Positions 16,735 to 26,611 of a stretch of 64,000 nt of DNA are shown in pieces. Position 1 is the first letter of the stretch; the number at the start of each line of letters is the position of its first letter. Below the pieces are notes generated by a model. It made no database searches. It had not been told where the DNA came from and was given only the letters and a program-made list of their open reading frames with translations. The stretch is from Opitutaceae bacterium (GTDB lineage: Bacteria > Verrucomicrobiota > Verrucomicrobiia > Opitutales > Opitutaceae), in NCBI GenBank assembly GCA_016794625.1, contig JAEUGY010000054.1:1-64000 (forward strand), read 5' to 3'. The position numbers and the translations under genes were made by a program.

Positions 16735-18456
16735 TCAAATTGCGGCTGCGTGCCGCCAGTCGATCAATTCCAACTGGAGCAGCTTGCGATCATTAAAATG
16801 ATTCCAAGCCAGTTCCACGGCCAGATCCAGAGGGGTGCCGACCGGGGGGATGCGGTGCGCCATCTTCCAGGCCACGCCGAAGAGGCGGCGCCCACGGCTG
16901 TCATCGAGACTGAAACGAAAGTGCTGCCCCTTGAACACCTCGGGACGTTGTCGCAGGACCACCCCCCGTACTCCGAACACGGGTTCGGGATTGCCCTGCC
17001 CGAAGGGATGCAACTCCTCCAGCTCGTCCATCAACCGTTCGCGAATCGCGTCGGGCGACAACCAAGCGGAAAGGGTGAGCGAGGCTTCAAACAGCTCACT
17101 GCCCGCGTGGGCCCGCACGGCATCGGCAAATTGCGCCCGAAACCCATCCAACCGGGCTTTGGCCACCGAAATGCCCACGGCCATGGGATGCCCCCCCCAA
17201 CTGTTCAAATGCTCGCAGCAGCGGGACAGGATCTCCACCAGATTGACTCCGTCCACACTCCGCCCCGAACCCTTGGCCAGATCACCTTCGTTACCGAGCA
17301 CCACGCACGGACGGTTGTACTTCCGGCTCACCCGGCCGGCGACGATTCCCACGACCCCGGGATGCCACGTTTCACCGTAGAGCACGATGCCAGGACAATC
17401 CGCGTAGTCGCGCTCGATAATCCGTTCGGCTTCCTCGGTGATGAGACGCTCGATGTCCTGACGTTCGCGATTAAACGCATCCAGCTGCTTCGCGGTCTCC
17501 GAACAGAACGCCTCATCTTCGCTCAACAACAATTCCACCGACAACGCTGCGTCCGCCAGCCGCCCGGAAGCATTGATCCGTGGACCAAGACGAAACGAAA
17601 TGTCGACCGGCATCAGCCCTTGTTCCGGCTTTACTCCCGCCACCATCATCAAAGCGCGCAGCCCCGGCCGCTCCGCTCCCTGAAGGATGCGCAGGCCATA
17701 ACGGGCAAAAATGCGGTTCTCGCCATGCAAAGGAACCAGGTCCGCCACCGTACCCATGGCCACCAGGTCCAGGTAGTCACGCAACTTGATTTGCAGAGCG
17801 AGTGGATGCTGATCCGCCCGCAGCAGCTTGATCAGGCCATGCACCAGCTTGAAGACCAGGCCGACGGTGCACAGGTGGCGCCACGCGCCGTCGTCGGCCC
17901 GTTCGAACACATGGGGATTGATCAGCAGTCCTTCCTGAAGCGGTTTCTCCTTTGAACGATGGTGGTCGATGATCAGCACATCCACCTTGCGTGACCGGAG
18001 GTAGGCGACCTCCTCGTGCGAATTCGTTCCGCAGTCCAGCGCCACGAACAAGCCAGGCACGCCCTGGTCAAGGGCACGGTCAATCGCGCTGCGGGACAGG
18101 CCGTATCCATCCTCCATCCGCCGGGGCACAATGAAGCGCGGCTTTGAGCCAAACCGTCGAAGGATGCTGACCAGCAGCGCGGTGCTGCTGACCCCATCCA
18201 CATCATAGTCCCCCAAGACGACGATTTCCTCCCGCTCCGCGATCGCCCGCCGCAGACGCTGCGCGGCCGCCTCGAGGTTGTGCAGCAGAAAGGGGTCCTG
18301 CAATTCCGCCAGCGCCGGCCGCAGGAACCGGGCGGCCACTTCGGTATCAGCAAGTCCGGCACGCAGCAGCAGCTCCGCCATCACCGGGCTGACGCCGGTG
18401 CGACGGCTCAATCCGTCAATCTCTTCAGCCGGAAACGGCGAGTAGATCCAACGCAT
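16735..18456 (-). CDS. recJ: single-stranded-DNA-specific 5'-3' exonuclease RecJ
   Basis: RecJ degrades single-stranded DNA 5' to 3' in recombination, mismatch repair and base-excision repair. The 573-residue protein shows the DHH-phosphoesterase motifs: DYDVDG at 83-88, DCGTN near 141-145 and DHH at 164-166. The DHHA1 domain follows with GRLADAALSVELL, then HPGVVGIVAGR, SGRSVDGVNL and WGGHPMAVG. The C-terminal OB-fold region follows. The start is ATG at 18456. It lies downstream of secDF on the same strand with a gap of about 110 bp. Length is normal for bacterial RecJ. Confidence 0.96.
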   Translation of the reverse strand: MRWIYSPFPAEEIDGLSRRTGVSPVMAELLLRAGLADTEVAARFLRPALAELQDPFLLHNLEAAAQRLRRAIAEREEIVVLGDYDVDGVSSTALLVSILRRFGSKPRFIVPRRMEDGYGLSRSAIDRALDQGVPGLFVALDCGTNSHEEVAYLRSRKVDVLIIDHHRSKEKPLQEGLLINPHVFERADDGAWRHLCTVGLVFKLVHGLIKLLRADQHPLALQIKLRDYLDLVAMGTVADLVPLHGENRIFARYGLRILQGAERPGLRALMMVAGVKPEQGLMPVDISFRLGPRINASGRLADAALSVELLLSEDEAFCSETAKQLDAFNRERQDIERLITEEAERIIERDYADCPGIVLYGETWHPGVVGIVAGRVSRKYNRPCVVLGNEGDLAKGSGRSVDGVNLVEILSRCCEHLNSWGGHPMAVGISVAKARLDGFRAQFADAVRAHAGSELFEASLTLSAWLSPDAIRERLMDELEELHPFGQGNPEPVFGVRGVVLRQRPEVFKGQHFRFSLDDSRGRRLFGVAWKMAHRIPPVGTPLDLAVELAWNHFNDRKLLQLELIDWRHAAAI

Positions 18457-18567
18457 GGGTCGAGGGTCGGCAACGCACTGCGGGCCCGGCGAACCCCCGG
18501 CGTGCAGCCGGGACTCCGCCCAGTCCGCCCCGGAGGCGGCTGGTGCCTGCCGGAGCGCTGACTGCGA

Positions 18568-21129
18568 TCACTCGGACGCCTTGCTGGCGCCGGTCCATTC
18601 GTAAGTCGGTTTGACGTCCTGGTGCTTCTCGACGTGCTTCCGGTCACCCTTGTGCCACCAGTAGAAAATCGGGCTGGCGATGAAGAGGGACGAGAACGTG
18701 CCGGTGATCACACCGATCAGGAGCGTGAAGGCGATGTCATTGACCTCACCGCTCGTGACGACCAGGAGCGTGATGGCCGTAAGCAGCGTCGTACCGCCCG
18801 TAATGATTGTGCGCGAGAGCGTCAGATTGAGCGCTCGATTGATCACATTCGCCAGGCTGAGCGTGGGGTTCAACCGCAGCTCCTCGCGGATTCGGTCAAA
18901 GACGACGATGGTATCGTTGATCGAGTAACCCGCGATCAGGAGGATCGCCGCGACCATGGAGGCGTTGAACTGTCGTCCGAAGAGAACGAACAAACCGATC
19001 GTCATCAGCAAATCGTGGATCGTGCTGATGACGGCGCCCATGCCGTAGCCGATTTCAAAACGAAAGGCCACGTAGACGCCAATCAGGACAAGGGCCCAAA
19101 AGACGGACAACAAGGCGTTCCATTGAATTTCCTCCCCCACCGAGGGACCAATGCGACTCTCACCGGCAAACTCAAACTTGGCTTGCGGGAGCGCCTTTTG
19201 CAGGGCGGCTACAAGGTCCTTTCCTTTGTCAAAATCAGCGTTGACCTTCAGCGTGGAGACGTCGGTTCCGATCGGCGTCACATAGGCGAAACTGGAGTTG
19301 CGGAATCCCGCCTCGTCCGCCGTCTTTCGCAACACACCACTGTCAATGCGCTGCGCAAACGTGAGCGAAACGGAGTCACCCCCGGTGAAGTCGATGCCGT
19401 AGATTTCGCGGCCCTTGTAAGCCACCACCACGACTCCGATCAGCACGACAACCCAGGAGCCGATGAAGGCCGGTTTGGCATACTTGAGAAAATCAACCTT
19501 GGTGTTCTGCAGCACGGAGAACATCGGCAGCTTCTTGATCGTGCCGGGCAGAATGATCGCTTCGAGCAAGAGCTTCGATACCACCACCGCGGCGAACATC
19601 GTCGTGAAGATACCGATCGCCAGTGTCATGCCGAACCCCTTCACCGGACCGTTGCCGAGCGCGATCATGATCGCCGCAACGATCAGCGTGGTGAGGTTCG
19701 AGTCGATGATGGCGCTCCACGCCTTTTCAAAACCCGCCTCCAGCGAAGTCGGAAGCGATTTGCCGAGGGCAAGCTCCTCGCGCATGCGCTCAAAAATCAG
19801 GATGTTCGAGTCGACCGACATCGCCAGGGTCAGTACAATACCAGCGATGCCCGGCAGGGACAGCGTGGCGCCAAACTCGGACATGACGCCGAGGGTCACC
19901 AACACGTTGATACCCATGCCCACCGCAGCGACGAATCCGCCGACGGTGTAGAAGAAAACGACAAATCCGATGGTCAGCAGGGTGCTGATGATGAAGGCCA
20001 AACGGCCGCTGGAAATGGCGTCATCGGCCAGCGTGGGAGTGACTTCAAACTGCTCCTTCACCTGAAGAGGCAGGTCGAGGGGATTGTTGAGCACATTGGC
20101 GAGATCGAAGGCCTCGCGCTGGGTGAAGCTGCCGGAGATCTCGGCCGAATCGCTGTTGATCTCCTCGCGCACCGTCGGTGCCGAGTAGAGTTTTCCGTCG
20201 AGCACAATGGCGAGCTGACCAACCCGCCCGGTGCGCTGATTGTTTTCAGCAATCGCTCCGGTCACGGCGGCGAACGACTTTTTGCCCTCGGCCGTGAAAC
20301 GCAGAATGATCTTGAACCGCCCATACTCGTCCATCGTCGGATAGGCCGTGTCCACCCCTTCGCCCGTCATCTCCGGGATCTGTTTGACGAAGAGTTCCTG
20401 GCTGTAGATCTGACCGTCCCGCAGCTCGTTTTCGAGGGTCATGACCTCGTAACCGGCGGGAGCATCCTGAACCTGACCGGGCATCGCGAACGGATGCACC
20501 AGACGGAAGTCGAGCCGGGCGGGCTTTTTCACCGCATTGACCACCTCCGGGTTGTCTTTGGTGCTGATGCTGGGCAGCTGAACCTCGATGCGGTTCTTGC
20601 CCACGGGACGGATGATCGGCTCCGCCACGCCAAACGCATTGATGCGGTTGCCGATGATATCAATCGCCTTGGCAAGTTTCTCCTCGCGTTCTCCCTCGGA
20701 CGTCGTCGCGGCGGCCGCAGCTTCGTCAACCTCCAGGGTGAAGGCCACGCCCCCCTTGAGATCCAGACCGAGCTGCAGCTTGCCTTTGGAGAGTCGGAGG
20801 AGCTCATCCAGCAAGAGCGAATTTCGTTTCTCGAGGTTCTTGACGTCGCCCAGATTGATGTCGGGGAAGAACTGCGCTAGGTCGAGCTTCCGCTCCCGCG
20901 CGATTTGTTTGAGCGCGACAAAAACACTGGGGGCCTGGCCCGAAGCGGACTGTGCCGCGGTGCGGTCGGTTGCTTCCTTGATGAGGGCCGCGAATTCAGC
21001 GGACTTCGCCGTGGAAGACGCCTTCGCGTACTCCGCAAAAGGACGGTCATTCAACGGATAAAGCGTCGCGACGGCCCACGCCACGATGGCGAAGCTGAGC
21101 ACGAGCTTCCAGAGGTTGCGTTTGATCAT
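18568..21129 (-). CDS. secDF: fused protein translocase subunit SecD-SecF
   Basis: This 853-residue polytopic membrane protein joins SecD and SecF in one chain. The first half has an N-terminal helix, a large periplasmic P1 region (with LQLGLDLKGGVAFTLEVD and NRINAFGVAEPII) and the SecD membrane part with SFTQREAFDLANVLNNPLDL and MSVDSNILIFERMREEL. The SecF half begins near residue 550 and carries GIDFTGGD and GYSINDTIVVFDRIREELR. It uses the proton gradient to aid late steps of Sec export. It follows yajC at an 88-bp distance, the classic order. SecDF fusion is known in several phyla. Confidence 0.97.
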   Translation of the reverse strand: MIKRNLWKLVLSFAIVAWAVATLYPLNDRPFAEYAKASSTAKSAEFAALIKEATDRTAAQSASGQAPSVFVALKQIARERKLDLAQFFPDINLGDVKNLEKRNSLLLDELLRLSKGKLQLGLDLKGGVAFTLEVDEAAAAATTSEGEREEKLAKAIDIIGNRINAFGVAEPIIRPVGKNRIEVQLPSISTKDNPEVVNAVKKPARLDFRLVHPFAMPGQVQDAPAGYEVMTLENELRDGQIYSQELFVKQIPEMTGEGVDTAYPTMDEYGRFKIILRFTAEGKKSFAAVTGAIAENNQRTGRVGQLAIVLDGKLYSAPTVREEINSDSAEISGSFTQREAFDLANVLNNPLDLPLQVKEQFEVTPTLADDAISSGRLAFIISTLLTIGFVVFFYTVGGFVAAVGMGINVLVTLGVMSEFGATLSLPGIAGIVLTLAMSVDSNILIFERMREELALGKSLPTSLEAGFEKAWSAIIDSNLTTLIVAAIMIALGNGPVKGFGMTLAIGIFTTMFAAVVVSKLLLEAIILPGTIKKLPMFSVLQNTKVDFLKYAKPAFIGSWVVVLIGVVVVAYKGREIYGIDFTGGDSVSLTFAQRIDSGVLRKTADEAGFRNSSFAYVTPIGTDVSTLKVNADFDKGKDLVAALQKALPQAKFEFAGESRIGPSVGEEIQWNALLSVFWALVLIGVYVAFRFEIGYGMGAVISTIHDLLMTIGLFVLFGRQFNASMVAAILLIAGYSINDTIVVFDRIREELRLNPTLSLANVINRALNLTLSRTIITGGTTLLTAITLLVVTSGEVNDIAFTLLIGVITGTFSSLFIASPIFYWWHKGDRKHVEKHQDVKPTYEWTGASKASE

Positions 21130-21217
21130 GGGGGGACTTGGTTAAAGGGATACAAAAGGAGACCGGACGCGTCCCGCGACCGATCTCCCATTCGACCGGC
21201 GGCGCGCCGGCTGACCG

Positions 21218-21556
21218 TCACTTCTTTTCTTCGCCGGCCTTTTTAACGAGGGCGTGAACGAATGCCTTGCCGATTTCGATTTTCGCATTGTCCGCAATAC
21301 GAACAATGAAACGGTCTTCCTTGACCGATGTAATCGTGCCGTAGATGCCCCCTGAGGTCACCACTTCATCTCCCGTGGTCAACGCCTTCAACATCTTCTC
21401 GTGTTCCTTTTGCTTCTTCCGCTGCGGGGCGATCATCAGGAAGTACATCGCGCCGAACATGAAGACAAGAAACAGGATCTGGAACATGCCTCCGCCCCCG
21501 GGAGGCGTGGCTGCTTGGGCGAGGAACGGGTGGGTCACGGCGGACAAGAGGGACAT
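21218..21556 (-). CDS. yajC: preprotein translocase accessory subunit YajC
   Basis: This protein of about 112 residues has a single membrane helix (about 24-43, FQILFLVFMFGAMYFLMIAPQ). The typical YajC cytoplasmic motif follows: RKKQKEHEKMLKAL, then GDEVVTSGGIYGTI. YajC associates with SecDF. The frame is open well upstream of this point, but ATG 21556 gives the family's usual length. The gene is divergent from speA across a gap of about 100 bp that must hold both promoters. Confidence 0.95.
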   Translation of the reverse strand: MSLLSAVTHPFLAQAATPPGGGGMFQILFLVFMFGAMYFLMIAPQRKKQKEHEKMLKALTTGDEVVTSGGIYGTITSVKEDRFIVRIADNAKIEIGKAFVHALVKKAGEEKK

Positions 21557-21656
21557 TGAACGATTTGCGTGTTGAAGGTTTCGGAAAAAGAAACTCGCAT
21601 TTAACCCGGCACCCTTCAGCGAAAGCAAGCCATAACCCGTCGCCCGACTTCCCTCT

Positions 21657-23606
21657 TTGAAAAGCAAAACCGCCTCCACCTGGACCGTCTCCCAATCCGA
21701 AGAATTGTATGGTTTTAAGCGCTGGGGCGCCGGCCATTTTGGCGTTGATGCCGGGGGATTTGTCAATGTTCAGCCCTGTTCGGACGGGCGTGAAATCCGC
21801 ATCATGGACGTCGTCCAGGAAGCGCTCACCATGGGCCTGAAGGCTCCGATGGTCATCCGGTTTCAGGACCTTCTGCGTCACCGGGTGGTGCAACTCAACG
21901 AGTTGTTCCGCAAGGCGATCAAGGAGGAAGGCTACAAGGGTGCCTATCGCGGGGTCTTTCCCATCAAGGTCAATCAGCTGCGAGAGGTGGTCGATGAGAT
22001 CATGGCCGCGGGCAAAGACTACCATTACGGGTTGGAGGCCGGCTCCAAGCCCGAGCTGATGATTGTGCTCGCCTTGCACGACAACAACAACCGGTTGATC
22101 GTTTGCAACGGCTACAAGGATCACGACTACATCCGGCTCGCCCTGCTCGGCCGAAAGTTGGGAAAGAAAGTGATTCTGGTGGTCGAACAGCTTTCGGAGA
22201 TCGACGACATCATTCGGATTTCCGCGGAAACAGGCGTGAAGCCGATGATCGGGTTTCGGGTCAAACTGCAGACCCGGGGAGAGGGAAAGTGGGCGATGTC
22301 GTCGGGTGACAACGCCAAGTTCGGTCTCAACACCGCCGAAATTCTCTTTGCCACCGAGAAGTTGAAGGCCGCCAAGCTGACCCAGTCACTCCGGCTGCTC
22401 CACTTTCACATCGGCTCTCAGGTCCCGAATATCATCACGATCAAGAACGCCGTCACCGAAGCGTCCCGGTTCTATTGTCAGCTGGCGAAGATGGGGTTTC
22501 CCATGGGCTACCTCGATGTCGGCGGTGGACTCGGAATCGATTACGACGGCTCGCGCACCAATTTCGAAAGTTCGATGAACTATTCGATCGAGGAGTATGC
22601 CCGCGATGTGGTGCACAACATCAAGGAAATCTGCGACGAGGCCTCGATCCCGGTACCCGATATCGTCAGCGAATCGGGGCGAGCCGTGGTCGCCACCCAC
22701 TCGCTGCTGGTGTTCGAGGTCTTCGAACGGATCAACAAACGGGAGTCGCTCGGGCAACAGCACCAGCCCAAGGAGAAACACAAGGTGGTCACCGATCTGG
22801 AGCTCCTGTTGCGCAACCGGCAGAAGCTAGGCCGCCTCGAACGCTACCACGACGCAGTGCAAAAGAAGGAGGAAGCGATTTCACTCTTCAATCTGGGTTA
22901 CCTCGACCTGGGCAATCGCGCCGCCGCCGAACAGCTGTTCTGGCGTATCTGCGAACAGCTGGCCAAGGAGGGTCGCGACACAGGTTACCAGCCCGAAGAG
23001 TTGCGCGATCTGCATCAACTGCTCGCGGACCAGTATGTGTGTAACTTCTCCGTTTTCCAGTCCCTGCTCGACCATTGGGCACTGGGCCAGCTCTTCCCCA
23101 TCACCCCGCTTCACCGGCTCGATGAGAAACCCACGGTGAATGCCGTGCTGGTCGACATCACCTGCGACTCCGACGGGGAGATTAGCACGTTCATTGATCT
23201 CCAGGACACGAAGGACTACCTCAATCTGCATCCGCTCAATGGAAAGCCTTACTTCCTGGGGGTGTTCCTCACCGGTGCCTATCAGGACATCATGGGAGAT
23301 CTGCACAATCTCTTCGGCCGAGTGAACGAGGTGCACGTCTTCCTAGAGTCCGACGAGCCCAATGGCTTCTACATCGAGGAGGCGTTGAGCGGCAGCCGCA
23401 TCGCCGATGTTATCGAGGGGGTTCAGTACCAGCAAGAGGAGCTCTGTCGACGCATGAAGGCCCAGATCGACGCAGCCACCCGCAAAGACATGGTCAAGCC
23501 GCGCGAGGGGGTGCGTCTTCTGGAACTCTACGAGAGCCAGATGCTCAACAAGACCTACCTGAACATCGAATCCAACGCGAGCGCCCGAAGGAAACCGAAA
23601 CCCTGA
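21657..23606 (+). CDS. speA: biosynthetic arginine decarboxylase
   Basis: This PLP enzyme converts arginine to agmatine, the first step of one route to putrescine and spermidine. The 649-residue length matches SpeA. Visible motifs are SEELYGFKRWGAGHFGVD at the N-terminus, the PLP lysine Lys104 in VFPIKVNQLR, LLHFHIGSQV, YLDVGGGLGIDYDG and SESGRAVVATHS, plus the C-terminal helical part. The first usable codon is TTG at 21657. An in-frame stop lies at 21633-21635, so there is little room for another start. No agmatinase or agmatine deiminase gene is in the window. It converges on lpxK. Confidence 0.96.
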   Translation: MKSKTASTWTVSQSEELYGFKRWGAGHFGVDAGGFVNVQPCSDGREIRIMDVVQEALTMGLKAPMVIRFQDLLRHRVVQLNELFRKAIKEEGYKGAYRGVFPIKVNQLREVVDEIMAAGKDYHYGLEAGSKPELMIVLALHDNNNRLIVCNGYKDHDYIRLALLGRKLGKKVILVVEQLSEIDDIIRISAETGVKPMIGFRVKLQTRGEGKWAMSSGDNAKFGLNTAEILFATEKLKAAKLTQSLRLLHFHIGSQVPNIITIKNAVTEASRFYCQLAKMGFPMGYLDVGGGLGIDYDGSRTNFESSMNYSIEEYARDVVHNIKEICDEASIPVPDIVSESGRAVVATHSLLVFEVFERINKRESLGQQHQPKEKHKVVTDLELLLRNRQKLGRLERYHDAVQKKEEAISLFNLGYLDLGNRAAAEQLFWRICEQLAKEGRDTGYQPEELRDLHQLLADQYVCNFSVFQSLLDHWALGQLFPITPLHRLDEKPTVNAVLVDITCDSDGEISTFIDLQDTKDYLNLHPLNGKPYFLGVFLTGAYQDIMGDLHNLFGRVNEVHVFLESDEPNGFYIEEALSGSRIADVIEGVQYQQEELCRRMKAQIDAATRKDMVKPREGVRLLELYESQMLNKTYLNIESNASARRKPKP

Positions 23607-23611
23607 TGGAT

Positions 23612-23633
23612 CGGTGAACCGCGCGGTTCGCCG
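23612..23633. terminator. hairpin between convergent speA and lpxK
   Basis: CGGTGAACC-GCGC-GGTTCGCCG forms a nine-pair stem with one G-T wobble in the 33-bp gap between two convergent genes. There is no T-run on either strand, so intrinsic termination is uncertain. Confidence 0.3.
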
Positions 23634-23639
23634 CGACCG

Positions 23640-24851
23640 TTAGAGGTCGGTGCGTGGGAGAGGGACTTCACGGAAGCATATCCGCTCCACGGCTTCGTCA
23701 AAGTCCGTGGCACCGCGGATGATGTCGATCTCCAGGCGCAGGTGATACAGTGGAATGGGACAGATCATGGTCTCAGGCAGCCGCACGGCGTCCTTTTCCG
23801 TGGTGACAATACACTCCACCCCGCGATCCGCACCCTCCTGAAACACGGACGCAATGTCTTCGGGACCGAAGCGATAGTGATCGAGAAAGCGCCGGGAGAA
23901 ACGAAGGTCCGCGCCCAGTTCACGCAGGAATTTCTCAAAGCTCTCCGGGGCCGCGATGCCGCAAAAGGCGCCCACCTTGCGTCCCTTCAAAAAAGCGAGC
24001 GGTTTTCGGTCCACGGTCGAGTCCGCGGGCACACCGAATCGGTGGAGATACTGCGGGCGGTGGGCGCACTCAATGAAGTCGGCGTTGGGATTGTGCTGCC
24101 GGATCAAGGTCTCGATCTCGAGATCACGCCGTCCGTCGGATTTGGTCAAAAAAACGTAGCTCGCCCGCCGCACGTGTTTGATCGGTTCCCGCAGGATACC
24201 GCGCGGGAGGAGATGCCCGTTTCCAAATGGATTCGTTTTGTCGACCAGGAGGAGATTGAGACTGCCCTTGAGCGGAAGGTACTGGAACCCGTCGTCGAGG
24301 ACCAAGGTGTCGCACCCAAAGCGCTTGATCGCGTAGGTGCCCGCCTTGACCCGGTCCTTGTCGACCAGCACGACGACGCCGGGCAGGTTTCGCGCGAGCA
24401 TGAACGGTTCGTCCCCGGCTTGTTCACTGTCCAACAGCACGGTGACCCCGTCGCTCACGATCCTCGGAGGCGGAGCCGAGGCATGCGTGATCCAGTTCAA
24501 CCCTCGTCGCCAAAGCGGCGGAGCCTTGCTCTTGTACCCACGCGACAAAATGGCCACCCGCCGCCCGCGGTCACGCAAGGCTCGCGCGAATTTTTCCACC
24601 ACCGGGGTCTTGCCCGTTCCTCCCACCGTCAAGTTACCTACCACCACGACGAGGCAGCCTAGCGGTTGGTCGTGCAAGATGCGCTGGCGATAGAGCCAAA
24701 GCCGAGCCTGCGCGATGCCGCTGAACAGGTAGGACAGCGCCTGCAGGAAAGCGGCGTAGACCGCAGCCCCCGTATCCTCACGCCGGCCAAAAATCACTTC
24801 GATGGTATAAGCTTCGAAGCCAGTGAGTTTTTTCTTCAGCCAGGACGACAT
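23640..24851 (-). CDS. lpxK: tetraacyldisaccharide 4'-kinase LpxK (lipid A biosynthesis)
   Basis: LpxK phosphorylates the 4' position of the lipid A disaccharide at the inner membrane. The 403-residue protein has an N-terminal hydrophobic segment (about residues 30-50) and the P-loop [12 protein letters not shown] (about 72-83). ILSRGYKSK follows, then [31 protein letters not shown] and the C-terminal [10 protein letters not shown]. Its presence shows that the organism makes lipopolysaccharide and is Gram-negative. The length is somewhat above E. coli LpxK (about 330), owing mostly to the N-terminal and middle parts. The gene is divergent from panD across about 77 bp. Confidence 0.95.
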   Translation of the reverse strand: MSSWLKKKLTGFEAYTIEVIFGRREDTGAAVYAAFLQALSYLFSGIAQARLWLYRQRILHDQPLGCLVVVVGNLTVGGTGKTPVVEKFARALRDRGRRVAILSRGYKSKAPPLWRRGLNWITHASAPPPRIVSDGVTVLLDSEQAGDEPFMLARNLPGVVVLVDKDRVKAGTYAIKRFGCDTLVLDDGFQYLPLKGSLNLLLVDKTNPFGNGHLLPRGILREPIKHVRRASYVFLTKSDGRRDLEIETLIRQHNPNADFIECAHRPQYLHRFGVPADSTVDRKPLAFLKGRKVGAFCGIAAPESFEKFLRELGADLRFSRRFLDHYRFGPEDIASVFQEGADRGVECIVTTEKDAVRLPETMICPIPLYHLRLEIDIIRGATDFDEAVERICFREVPLPRTDL

Positions 24852-24928
24852 GCGACCTCAACGGGAAACGAGGTTGACGGAGGATTCGCAACCGGAATCC
24901 TGCGCACCGGTCTCTAACCTCGCCACAC

Positions 24929-25294
24929 ATGCAAATCCATCTCCTGAAGTCGAAGATTCACCGTGCCGAGGTGACCGACCTGAGTCTCCACTACGAGGGC
25001 AGTCTCGCCATCGACCGTCGGTTCATGGACGCAGTGGGACTGCGTGCGCACGAGCGCATCCTCGTCGGGAATCTGACGAACGGCGAACGGTTCGAAACCT
25101 ACGCGATCGCCGCACCCGCGGGGTCCGCGACGATTTCATTGAATGGCGCCACCGCCCGGCTCGGACAAAAGGGAGATCTTCTGACGATTATGTCGTTTGC
25201 GGAAGTCGATGAAAAAGAGGCAGATAAATGGACACCGCGCGTGATCACGCTCAGTCGGGGCAATCAGCAGTCCAACCTTTCGGAGACCCACTGA
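24929..25294 (+). CDS. panD: aspartate 1-decarboxylase proenzyme
   Basis: PanD makes beta-alanine from aspartate for pantothenate and CoA. The 121-residue proenzyme has the self-processing site Gly24-Ser25 in [10 protein letters not shown], where Ser25 becomes the pyruvoyl cofactor. Lys9 and Tyr58-region residues of the active site ([20 protein letters not shown]) are conserved. It starts at ATG 24929 after a CT-rich leader. An aminotransferase gene follows 66 bp downstream on the same strand. No other pantothenate gene is nearby. Confidence 0.97.
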   Translation: MQIHLLKSKIHRAEVTDLSLHYEGSLAIDRRFMDAVGLRAHERILVGNLTNGERFETYAIAAPAGSATISLNGATARLGQKGDLLTIMSFAEVDEKEADKWTPRVITLSRGNQQSNLSETH

Positions 25295-25360
25295 GTCCCT
25301 CATTTTCGCCTTCCGGCTTCCGTTGATACCGTAACCCGTTACGCTGACCCTTCCTCCCTC

Positions 25361-26449
25361 ATGAGCTACAAACTGTTCATTCCCGGCCCCATCGCCGTTT
25401 CGGAAAAAACCCTGCAGGCCATGGCCCAGCCCATGATCGGGCATCGCAGCACGGACTTCGTGGCGCTTTACCAGGCGATCCAGCCCAAACTGCAGAAGCT
25501 TTTTGCGACCCAGGATCCGGTCTATCTTTCGACCAGCTCCGCCTGGGGCGTCATGGAGGGTGCAGTCCGCAATCTCACCCGCAAGAAGGTGTTGAACTGC
25601 ATGAACGGCGCGTTTTCCGACAAGTGGAACGACGTCGCCCTCCGCCTCGGCCGCGCGGCTGGAGCTCTCAAGTTTGACTGGGGACAACCCGTCGATCCCG
25701 CCGCGCTGCGCCGCGAGCTTGCCACCGGGGCTTATGACACCGTGACGTTGATTCACAACGAAACCTCGACGGGGACCATGAGCGACCTCCCCGCCATCGC
25801 GGCGGTGCTGCGCGAGTTTCCCGAAGTGATTTCGATCGTCGATACCGTCAGTTCCTTCAGCGTATTGCCCATCGACAAAGACGCGCTGGGAATCGATGTG
25901 ATCATCACCGGATCGCAAAAAGCGCTGGCCATGCCGCCCGGTCTTGCCCTGTTCACGGTTTCGAAGCGGGCGCTCGATCGCGCCGCCCAGTCCCCGGATC
26001 GCGGCTACTACTTTGATTTCATCGAGTTTCAAAAGAACCATGAACAAGGCATGACGCCGAGCACGCCGGTGATTCCGCTCATTTATGCGTTGAAGTCCAA
26101 GTTGGAGGACATCGAGGCGGAAGGCATCGCCCACCGCCACGCCCGGCACTTACGCCTCAACGAAACGGTGCGCGCCTGGGGTCTGGCCAAAGGCTTCAAA
26201 CTCTTTCCGGAGGCCCGCTTTGGCTCCCGCTCACTGAACTGCTTTGCCAATACGCTCGGTTACGACCTTGCCGCGCTGAACAAAACGCTCAAGTCGAAGC
26301 ACCATCTCGTCATCGACGGCGGTTATGGGAAACTCAAGGGCAAGACCTTCCGCATCTCCAACATGGGTGATGAGACCGATGAAACCATCGCCCAGTTGAT
26401 CTCGGCGCTTGATCAGGCGTTGGTGACCACGCCGAAGGTGGCGGTCTGA
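25361..26449 (+). CDS. class V aminotransferase (alanine/serine-glyoxylate type)
   Basis: This 362-residue PLP-dependent fold-type I enzyme has the start FIPGPIAVSEKTLQAM, with the substrate-binding region GHRSTDF typical of serine-pyruvate and alanine-glyoxylate aminotransferases. HNETSTGTM and VDTVSSF follow, and the PLP lysine lies in ITGSQKALAMPPG. The C-terminal FRISNMGD is also typical. The family includes enzymes used in photorespiration-like glyoxylate metabolism and in an alternative serine route, so the exact amino donor and acceptor are not readable. The start is preceded by CCTTCCTCCCTC, not a Shine-Dalgarno. Confidence 0.9.
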   Translation: MSYKLFIPGPIAVSEKTLQAMAQPMIGHRSTDFVALYQAIQPKLQKLFATQDPVYLSTSSAWGVMEGAVRNLTRKKVLNCMNGAFSDKWNDVALRLGRAAGALKFDWGQPVDPAALRRELATGAYDTVTLIHNETSTGTMSDLPAIAAVLREFPEVISIVDTVSSFSVLPIDKDALGIDVIITGSQKALAMPPGLALFTVSKRALDRAAQSPDRGYYFDFIEFQKNHEQGMTPSTPVIPLIYALKSKLEDIEAEGIAHRHARHLRLNETVRAWGLAKGFKLFPEARFGSRSLNCFANTLGYDLAALNKTLKSKHHLVIDGGYGKLKGKTFRISNMGDETDETIAQLISALDQALVTTPKVAV

Positions 26450-26611
26450 GTCCATCGCTTCGCTTTTGGTTCTGAACCACGACTGATCCGCACCCGCAGA
26501 TCACCGCGTGCGAACGCGTCGTTTCCGGTCGATTTTCGGTGCTGGGTTGGACCCGGCCCGGAAACTAATCCTTGAAATCGGCGGCATCGGTGCCTAACGC
26601 CTCGCCGCCTC

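Noticed and set aside
18622..20880. Very long open frame antisense to secDF (about 750 codons)
   Set aside because: Its product is rich in His, Arg, Asp and Gly with no recognisable domain, a usual shadow of a high-GC gene in the opposite frame. SecDF on the other strand is unambiguous.
23616..23629. Palindrome GAACCGCGCGGTTC considered as a regulator site
   Set aside because: It lies between two convergent genes, has the wrong orientation and spacing for LexA, and is better read as part of a weak terminator hairpin.
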